Assembly: GCF_006442545.2 (NCBI RefSeq)
Contig: NZ_CP083952.1
Location: forward strand, 4,193,501 to 4,257,500
Length of the DNA: 64,000 bases
Direction: 5' to 3'
Origin: Mesorhizobium sp. B2-1-8
GTDB lineage: Bacteria; Pseudomonadota; Alphaproteobacteria; Rhizobiales; Rhizobiaceae
Below the pieces are notes generated by a model that was not told the DNA's origin, searched no databases, and was given only the letters and a program-made list of their open reading frames with translations. Position numbers and translations under genes: made by a program. Positions 57,731 to 64,000 of the stretch are shown in pieces. Within the stretch, counting starts at the first letter, position 1, and each line of letters begins with the position of its first letter.

Positions 57731-58388
57731 AGCAATCCGTCATCGTCTCGGGGTGGATATCAAGGATGCTGATCAGGGAACGCCTGACCTCTTCGATGTC
57801 CTGCGGCGGTTTCCAGTGCAGCTGAAAGACATCCTGCGGCGGACGGAGATTGGGACCGGGATCGCGATGACAGCCCAGGCACCATTCCATCGACAGCGAA
57901 TGCGCGCGCTGCATCAGCGGCATCTCATCGACGTCGCCGTGGCAGGTCTCGCAGGCGACGCCCTTGGCGATATGGATGGAGTGGTTGAAGTAGACGAAAT
58001 CCGGCACGGAATTGACGCGCCGCCATTGCAGCGGCTGACCTGAGGCAAGGCTTGCACGCACCGGTGCCAGCATGTCGGCATCGGTGAAGAGTTGCGAATG
58101 GCAGGTCATGCACACCTCTGTCGCCGGTAGTCCCGCCGAAGCCGACGTCTCGACGCCATTGTGGCAATAGCGGCAGTCCAGTCCGATATCGCCGACATGG
58201 TGCTTGTGACTGAACGGGACTGCCTGTGCCACGGGCCGGCCCACGCCGGTGATGAACCCCGAACGCAAAAGTGCCGTGCCGCCCATGGCCGCGAAAATCG
58301 CGAAGAAACAAAGTCCCCACAACACGAAGCGGGCAATTCCATTGGCATTGCTGGAAAAGACCTGCGGCATCCCCTCGCCGATTTGCAT
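57714..58388 (-). CDS. actA: Alternative complex III subunit ActA, pentahaem cytochrome c
   Basis: The protein has 224 residues. One N-terminal helix (FVLWGLCFFAIFAAMGGTAL) is followed by five CxxCH haem sites: CRYCH, CMTCH, CETCH, CLGCH and the extreme C-terminal CYVCH. Five haems is the ActA hallmark. It is first in the cluster, divergent from gcd with 170 bases between their starts. Confidence 0.95.
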   Translation of the reverse strand: MQIGEGMPQVFSSNANGIARFVLWGLCFFAIFAAMGGTALLRSGFITGVGRPVAQAVPFSHKHHVGDIGLDCRYCHNGVETSASAGLPATEVCMTCHSQLFTDADMLAPVRASLASGQPLQWRRVNSVPDFVYFNHSIHIAKGVACETCHGDVDEMPLMQRAHSLSMEWCLGCHRDPGPNLRPPQDVFQLHWKPPQDIEEVRRSLISILDIHPETMTDCYVCHR

Positions 58389-58558
58389 GTTTTTTGGATC
58401 GAGCGCCTAACGGCGGGGACGTGCCAAAGGTTCCGTAGGCGCGGAATGCTCACAAAATGGTGACGTTCGGGCGCTGCCGAAAACAGCAGCAAACCGCAAC
58501 CATGCGCAATGGCGGGCGTTCGACATGATCACGATAAATGCCACGTGGAAATGTCGAC
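58389..58558. promoter_or_regulatory. Divergent promoter region of actA and gcd
   Basis: The 170 bases must hold promoters in both directions unless transcription begins elsewhere. No consensus pair stood out, which would fit regulated rather than housekeeping promoters. Confidence 0.4.
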
Positions 58559-61015
58559 ATGACACACGCCAATCCAAACCCCGCCACTCTCACCCGCTCA
58601 GGTCTCGCCTTCTGGTGGTCAATGTTCATAGGCGTATTGCTGGTGATACTTGGCTTGCTGATCGGCGCAGGCGGCGCCTGGCTGATCGCGCTGGGCGGGT
58701 CTTGGTACTACCTGCCTGCCGGAGTGGCGCTCCTGGTCGCCGGGATTTTGCTTTTGAGTGGCAATGCCGCAGGCGTCTGGCTTTACGCCCTAACCTGGAT
58801 AGCGACGCTTGCCTGGGCCTATTGGGAAGTGGGCATGGACGGCTGGGGGCTGATGCCCCGCGTGCTCGCCCCGACAATTGTCCTAATTTTCGTTCTGCTG
58901 ACCTTGCCGGCCTTCAGCGCTGACCGCGCGAAGCGCGTTCGCGACGCTGCGTACGCGACCACATCCGCTGGCGTTGTCATTGTCGGCTGCGCAATCGGGC
59001 TCCATCATTTCACGCTTGCGGCACAATCGCAGGAAGCGATCGCTCCTGCCACGCCGCCAGTTGGAGGCGCGGTGGAAACCGCCCCGCCGGCTCAGGCCGA
59101 CACCGCGATCCACCAGGCTGGATCGAATTGGCCTGTCTACGGCGGCTCGGAGCTGGCGACGCGGTATTCGCCCCTCAAACAGATCACCGCCGGCAACGTG
59201 GCGAAGCTGACCAAGGTTTGGGATTTCCACACCGACGACATGCCAAGCAAGGCGGCGGCCGACAAATACTCTCCGGAAAACACACCGCTTGAGGTCGACG
59301 GTCATCTCTTTGCCTGTTCGGCCAAGGGTATCGTCATCTCCGCCAATGCGGCGACCGGCAAGGAGGAGTGGCGATATGATCCGAAAGTGTCCGACGACGC
59401 CATTCCGTACGGCGCCAGCTGCCGCGGTGTCGCCTATTACGCCGCTCAGGGAGCAAACGCCGAGCAGCCATGCGCGACACGCATCCTGTGGGGCACGCTC
59501 GATGCCAGGTTGATCGCCATCGATGCCAGGACCGGCAAGGCATGCGGTGATTTCGGCCAGCAAGGCGTCGTAGACCTCACCCAGGGGCTCGGCAAGACGG
59601 TTCCCGGCTGGTACTCGGTGACCGCGCCGCCGACCATCGTGCGCGGCATAGCCGTGCTTGGCGCCCAGGTGAAGGACGGACAGGCTGAAAATGCCCCGTC
59701 GGGCGTGGTGCGCGGCTATGACGTGATATCAGGCAAACTGGTCTGGGCGTGGGACATGGGCCATCCCGACCGCACCGGCGCGCCGCCCCAAGGCGCCACT
59801 TATACGCGCGGCACGCCCAATATGTGGACCGTCGCGGCCGCCGATCCTCAGCTCGGCTATGTCTATTTGCCGCTCGGCAACGCCTCGGTCGACTATTACG
59901 GCGTGGATCGCAAGGACTTCGAAAATCAATACAACTCCTCGATCGTGGCGATCGACGTCGCCACAGGCAAGCCGGCCTGGCATTTCCAGACCGTTCATCA
60001 CGACCTTTGGGATTACGACCTCGGCTCGCAGCCGACGCTCGTCGACTTCCCGACAGCTGATGGAAAAGTCCCCGCAATCATCGTGCCGAGCAAACAGGGC
60101 CAGATATACGTGCTCGACCGTAAGACCGGAAAATCGCTCTTCCCGGTCGAGGAGCGGCCGGTTCCGTCGGGTGGTGTCGAACCCGAAAAGCTGTCCAAGA
60201 CGCAGCCCTACTCCGGCTATGCGCATCTCGACCAGCCGGTGCTGACCGAGAAGGACATGTGGGGCATGAGCCCGCTCGACCAGCTCTACTGCCGCATCCA
60301 GTTCCGACAGGCCTCCTACCAGGGCGAATATACGCCGCCGACCGTGGACAAGCCTTTCATCGAATATCCCGGCTACAATGGCGGTTCCGACTGGGGCAGC
60401 ATCGCTGTCGATACCGATGACGGCATCCTGATCGCCAACTACAATGACATGCCCAACTACAACCAGCTGCTGCCGCGGGAAAAAGCCGATCAGATCGGTT
60501 TCAAGTCGATCGAGCAGGGCGGCGGTTCGCAGAAGGCCAAGGACATGGGCGATCCGCAGATGGGATCGCCCTATGCCATCGCCGTCAACGCGGGTTGGCG
60601 ACTCTCGACGGGACTTTTGTGTTCCGAACCGCCTTATGGCCACATCCGCGCCATCGACCTGAAAACTGGCAAGACGCTGTGGGACAAGCCGCTCGGCGAG
60701 GCGGTCAAGAACGGCCCATTGGGCATCCCGTCCATGCTGCCGATCGACATCGGCACGCCGAACAATGGTGGGCCGCTCGTGACCGCGGGCGGGCTGATCT
60801 TCATTGCCGCGGCGACGGATGACAAGCTGCGCGCCATCGACATCAAGACTGGCAAGGTGGTTTGGCAAACAGACTTGCCGGCAGGCGGCCAGACCACGCC
60901 GATGACCTATGAAGTCGGCGGCCGGCAGTACGTCGTGATCGCACCTGGCGGCCACCACTTCATGGAGACGAAGGTCGGCGACGAGGTCATTGCTTACGCA
61001 TTGCCCGCGGGCTGA
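58559..61015 (+). CDS. gcd: PQQ-dependent membrane glucose dehydrogenase
   Basis: This 818-residue quinoprotein has five N-terminal helices (WWSMFIGVLLVILGLLIGAG, GGSWYYLPAGVALLVAGILL, through LAPTIVLIFVLLTLPAF). A periplasmic eight-bladed propeller follows from about residue 190: GGSELATRYSPLKQITAGNV, SCRGVAYY, WHFQTVHHDLWDYDLGSQPT and GGLIFIAAATDDKLRAIDI. It oxidises glucose or other aldoses to the lactone and reduces ubiquinone. ATG 58559 is preferred, 58538 is possible. PQQ synthesis genes are not in this window. Confidence 0.92.
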   Translation: MTHANPNPATLTRSGLAFWWSMFIGVLLVILGLLIGAGGAWLIALGGSWYYLPAGVALLVAGILLLSGNAAGVWLYALTWIATLAWAYWEVGMDGWGLMPRVLAPTIVLIFVLLTLPAFSADRAKRVRDAAYATTSAGVVIVGCAIGLHHFTLAAQSQEAIAPATPPVGGAVETAPPAQADTAIHQAGSNWPVYGGSELATRYSPLKQITAGNVAKLTKVWDFHTDDMPSKAAADKYSPENTPLEVDGHLFACSAKGIVISANAATGKEEWRYDPKVSDDAIPYGASCRGVAYYAAQGANAEQPCATRILWGTLDARLIAIDARTGKACGDFGQQGVVDLTQGLGKTVPGWYSVTAPPTIVRGIAVLGAQVKDGQAENAPSGVVRGYDVISGKLVWAWDMGHPDRTGAPPQGATYTRGTPNMWTVAAADPQLGYVYLPLGNASVDYYGVDRKDFENQYNSSIVAIDVATGKPAWHFQTVHHDLWDYDLGSQPTLVDFPTADGKVPAIIVPSKQGQIYVLDRKTGKSLFPVEERPVPSGGVEPEKLSKTQPYSGYAHLDQPVLTEKDMWGMSPLDQLYCRIQFRQASYQGEYTPPTVDKPFIEYPGYNGGSDWGSIAVDTDDGILIANYNDMPNYNQLLPREKADQIGFKSIEQGGGSQKAKDMGDPQMGSPYAIAVNAGWRLSTGLLCSEPPYGHIRAIDLKTGKTLWDKPLGEAVKNGPLGIPSMLPIDIGTPNNGGPLVTAGGLIFIAAATDDKLRAIDIKTGKVVWQTDLPAGGQTTPMTYEVGGRQYVVIAPGGHHFMETKVGDEVIAYALPAG

Positions 61016-61021
61016 GCCGGT

Positions 61022-61038
61022 CCTCAGGGAGCCTGAGG
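61022..61038 (+). terminator. Hairpin after gcd
   Basis: CCTCAGG and CCTGAGG pair around GAG, seven bases past the gcd stop. No T run follows, so it is a weak terminator candidate. The next 226 bases to 61264 show no gene; the neighbouring gene converges from the right. Confidence 0.4.
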
Positions 61039-61264
61039 GCCTGGCTTGAGATGCTCTCGGCACGGTCATCCCGCAGATACCACCTGGCCCCGACAGCTTG
61101 TTGGCAGAGGAAGCCGCAAGCGCGTAGTCGATGCCGTGCGCCGTCTATTCCGCCACTGCTCCGACATGAGGTGGCACGACAAGGTATCGGGCCGGCGCTA
61201 TACCGCGCGCCACCGCGCCGTTTGCATCGCGCCAGCGAAGCCACCTTCCCGTCGCGGCCCTTGA

Positions 61265-63547
61265 TCATCGGCTTATCAAATCGTCTATCCTGATCGGCAA
61301 GTCTCGAATGCGTTTGCCCGTGGCATGGTACACGGCGCTTGCCACGGCCGCCGCGGTCCCGACATTGCCTAGCTCCCCCAAGCCTTTGACGCCAGCCGGG
61401 TTGACGTCTAGGTCGACCTCGGGAACAAGGATGACGTCGACCTGTTTGATGTCGGCGTTGACCGGCACCAGATAGTCCTGCAGGTCACGATTGACGTAGC
61501 GGGCGTTGCGCCGGTCGATCTCCGTCGCCTCGTGAAGGGCTTGGCCGATACCCCAGATCATGCCGCCCATCAGTTGGCTGCGCGCGGTGCGCGTGTTCAT
61601 GATACGGCCGGCGGCAAAGGCACCGACGATGCGCGGCACCCGGATCTCGCGCGTGTAGCTGTTGACGCGCACTTCGACGAATTCAGCGCCAAAGGCGTAT
61701 TTCACGGACTCCTTGTCCTGATCGCCGCCGTGGAATTCCGCCTGCCCGGCATAGAGTTTCTTCAGTGCTTCCGGCGTCGAACCCCTTGGTGCAAACTCGG
61801 CGTACTCCTCTATCGCGCCGACCTGCATCACCTTGAAGACATCCGACAGCCTGGCGGATTTGCCGCCGATTGCCACGATCTTCTCTTGCTCCATGTCCAG
61901 CTTGGCATTGCCGGAACCAGCCAATGGGCCATCTCCGGCGACGGCTGCCGCGAAAAGTTTTCCGCGCACCGCGTCACAGGCCTTCAGAACCGCCGAGCAG
62001 ACGCTCGCGGTCGAAATCGAGCCACCCGAGACCGGCGCGGGCGGCAGGGTGCTGTCGCCCATCTCGACACTGACCTTGTCCATCCCTATGCCGAGACGCT
62101 CGGCGGCCATCTGTCCGGCGACGGTGCGCACACCGGTGCCAATCTCGTGCGAACCGCACTGAACGCGAACCTGTCCATCGGCGGTCAAGCGAACTCGGGC
62201 CGCGCATGGCGCGCTGGCCGTTGGATAGATGGCTGTCGCGCATCCCAGGCCGACCAGCCAGTCGCCCTCGCGCATCGATCCGACCGCGGCGTCACGCTTC
62301 GACCAGCCAAAGGCTTCGGCGGCTTGGTCGTAGCATTTGACCAGCGACCGGCTAGAGAATGGCTTGCCTCCGATAGGCTCTTTTTCAGGCTCGTTGATGC
62401 GCCGAAACTCGACGGGATCCATGCCGAGCGCCACAGCCATTTCGTCCATGGCGTTCTCGAGCGCGTAGACGTACGGCGTCTCCGGCGGCGAGCGCATGTA
62501 GCCCGGTGTGTTGCGATCGGCATGGACGATAGAAACGTGAGTGAGCACGGAATCGTAGTTGTACATGCGACCGGTGGCTGACGTGCCGCCGACGACATAA
62601 GGGTCAGGGCGTGATGTAACCTCCCAGCCCTCGTGTCCGAACGCCGTGATGCGGCCGTCCTTGCCGGCGCCGATGCGGATTCGATGCCTGGTCTCGGCCC
62701 GGTAGGTCTGGGTGTTGAAAGCCTGCATGCGGCTGACGACGCAGCGTACCGGCCGTCCAACACGATGCGCGGCAACCGCGACAATTGCGGTGCGAGCCGT
62801 CATCGGTCCCTTGGAACCGAACGCGCCTCCGACATAAGGGCTGACAATCCGCACATTGGCAGGGTCGATCTTCAACTGCCGGGCAAGTTCGATTTTCCAG
62901 CCGGTGACATTCTGGCTTGGCTCATGGACGGTGAGTTGATCGCCTTGCCACATCGCCGTGGTCGAAAACAGTTCGATCGGATTGTGATGCTGGGTCGGCG
63001 TCGAATATTTTTGGTCGATCTTGACGGCTGCGGATGCATAGGCAGCGTCGAAGTCGCCGGCTTTGACATCCTCCTGCAACATCGGGCTCTTGCCGGCCGC
63101 CGGTTCCACCTTCACGCCTTCGGAATCGAAGCTGGCGCTTGGCGATTCGTCTTCGTAGTCGGCGCGGATCAACATCGACGCTTCCTCCGCCGCCTCGAAT
63201 GTCTCGGCAACGACCAGGGCGATGATCTGGCCATCGTGGAAGATCGTCTTGTCGTGCAGGGGGGCGATGGAGCTTGCACCGGTGTTGCCAAATTTCGGCG
63301 TGTCTGTCTGATCCATGTCGCCATAGGTCACGATGTCCAGCACTCCTGGCACGGCCCTGGCGTCATCCGTATGGAGTTTGGAAACCTTGCCCCGAGCGAT
63401 GCTGCTCGTGGCTAGAGCGCCATAAGCGACATTGGCCGTGGCGATGTCGGCCGGATAGCTGGCCTGCCCGGTAACCTTCAGCCTGCCGTCGATGCGGACG
63501 ACCGGTTCGCCTTGGTTTTCTTTTGGAGCTGGAGCGGCTTGATTCAT
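61265..63547 (-). CDS. Xanthine dehydrogenase-family molybdenum-binding subunit (PaoC-like)
   Basis: This 760-residue large subunit of the aldehyde/xanthine oxidoreductase family starts with VVRIDGRLKVTGQASYPADI (a/b hammerhead domain). The molybdopterin domains carry YVGGAFGSKGPMTARTAIVA and CGSHEIGTGVRTV, and the active-site Glu motif GVKGLGELGNVG lies near the C-terminus. Length and sequence resemble PaoC of the periplasmic aldehyde oxidoreductase PaoABC. No signal peptide is present, as expected if a Tat-bearing small subunit carries it out. It follows the FAD subunit by three bases. Confidence 0.88.
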   Translation of the reverse strand: MNQAAPAPKENQGEPVVRIDGRLKVTGQASYPADIATANVAYGALATSSIARGKVSKLHTDDARAVPGVLDIVTYGDMDQTDTPKFGNTGASSIAPLHDKTIFHDGQIIALVVAETFEAAEEASMLIRADYEDESPSASFDSEGVKVEPAAGKSPMLQEDVKAGDFDAAYASAAVKIDQKYSTPTQHHNPIELFSTTAMWQGDQLTVHEPSQNVTGWKIELARQLKIDPANVRIVSPYVGGAFGSKGPMTARTAIVAVAAHRVGRPVRCVVSRMQAFNTQTYRAETRHRIRIGAGKDGRITAFGHEGWEVTSRPDPYVVGGTSATGRMYNYDSVLTHVSIVHADRNTPGYMRSPPETPYVYALENAMDEMAVALGMDPVEFRRINEPEKEPIGGKPFSSRSLVKCYDQAAEAFGWSKRDAAVGSMREGDWLVGLGCATAIYPTASAPCAARVRLTADGQVRVQCGSHEIGTGVRTVAGQMAAERLGIGMDKVSVEMGDSTLPPAPVSGGSISTASVCSAVLKACDAVRGKLFAAAVAGDGPLAGSGNAKLDMEQEKIVAIGGKSARLSDVFKVMQVGAIEEYAEFAPRGSTPEALKKLYAGQAEFHGGDQDKESVKYAFGAEFVEVRVNSYTREIRVPRIVGAFAAGRIMNTRTARSQLMGGMIWGIGQALHEATEIDRRNARYVNRDLQDYLVPVNADIKQVDVILVPEVDLDVNPAGVKGLGELGNVGTAAAVASAVYHATGKRIRDLPIRIDDLISR

Positions 63548-63550
63548 GGC

Positions 63551-64000
63551 TCAGACCTTCATGTCACGGGTCTCGAGCAGCGCTCGCACCAGCGTGCGCT
63601 TTCCGAGCGGTATCTTGAACGCGTTGTGTTCTCGTGGCTTGGCATCAGCGAATGCGGCTTCGGCAGCAGCCCTCGCGGCCTTGTCGTCGAGGGCATTGCC
63701 ACGCAGCGCATCCTCCGCCGCCCTCGCGCGCCATGGCACCGTCGCGACGCCACCGAGTGCTATGCGCGCTTGCCTGACCGTGTCTCCGTCCATCTCCAGC
63801 GCCACCGCCGCCGAGGCCAGCGCAAATGCGTAGGATTCGCGATCGCGTATCTTCAGGTAGCGCGAGCGACGGCTCCATGCACCAAGCGGAACGTCGATGG
63901 CGACGATGACTTCATCGGCGGCCAGATCCGTCTCGATGTTGGGCGTGTCGCCGGGAAGCCGGTGCAGGCTGGCGAATGGGATCTTGCGCGGGCCACGCCG
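63551..64000 (-). CDS. Xanthine dehydrogenase-family FAD-binding subunit (PaoB-like), partial
   Basis: The C-terminal 149 codons lie in the window and the start is beyond the right edge. The CO dehydrogenase flavoprotein C-terminal domain is visible: ADEVIVAIDVPLGAWSRRSR, DRESYAFALASAAVALEMDG, RIALGGVATVPWRARAAEDA, ending in NAFKIPLGKRTLVRALLET. It would pass electrons from the Mo/Fe-S subunits through FAD. The 2Fe-2S subunit is expected upstream, outside the window. Confidence 0.88.
   Translation of the reverse strand, partial: RRGPRKIPFASLHRLPGDTPNIETDLAADEVIVAIDVPLGAWSRRSRYLKIRDRESYAFALASAAVALEMDGDTVRQARIALGGVATVPWRARAAEDALRGNALDDKAARAAAEAAFADAKPREHNAFKIPLGKRTLVRALLETRDMKV

Overview
The window is a high-GC alphaproteobacterial chromosome segment. 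Gene content, tight minus-strand packing and the intergenic palindromes look like a Mesorhizobium or a close relative in the Hyphomicrobiales. That assignment is inferred from protein and repeat resemblance, not from a database search. Nearly everything from position 1 to about 43,970 is on the minus strand.

Layout. 1-5,900: the end of a multi-pass membrane protein (probable GT-C glycosyltransferase, cut by the window edge), an LpxO-like hydroxylase, a DUF930 protein, rarA and a DegP/HtrA protease. 6,000-25,100: one long ribosomal array read right to left, rpsL-rpsG-fusA-tuf1, then S10, spc and alpha operons ending in rpoA-rplQ and a perfect GC-rich terminator. The spc segment ends secY-adk-rpsM with no rpmJ. 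25,350: a TTGACG-N17-TAGAAG promoter candidate for the str end. 25,500-27,600: a small conserved unknown, an aldose 1-dehydrogenase and an O-methyltransferase. 27,630-40,280: the beta operon (tRNA-Trp, secE, nusG, rplK, rplA, rplJ, rplL, rpoB, rpoC) with strong intercistronic hairpins and a GCAA-loop terminator. 40,390-44,000: a truncated haemoglobin, a secreted protein made of two ClpP/crotonase-like repeats, and a second tuf copy carrying a 1-nt frameshift. 44,260-46,380: an EamA transporter, GlsB-like and YidB-like proteins, a RIME-like mosaic repeat and tRNA-Gly(UCC).

46,460-58,390 is a minus-strand respiratory cluster in which almost every junction overlaps: actA-B-C-D-E-F (alternative complex III), an unrecognised 165-residue membrane protein, a SCO copper chaperone, and a caa3-type oxidase (coxB with fused cytochrome c, coxA, coxC, short subunit IV). 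It can carry electrons from quinol through ACIII to cytochrome c and oxygen. Divergent from it lies gcd, a membrane PQQ glucose dehydrogenase that feeds electrons into the quinone pool. The window ends in two subunits of a PaoABC-like molybdenum aldehyde oxidoreductase, the second cut by the edge.

The least ordinary items are the tandem ClpP-like protein, whose second repeat has kept the Ser motif but lost the apparent catalytic His; the frameshifted but otherwise almost identical tuf2; the unnamed protein inside the ACIII-oxidase operon; and several families of palindromic repeats lodged between ribosomal-protein genes. No CRISPR array, phage or insertion sequence was seen.
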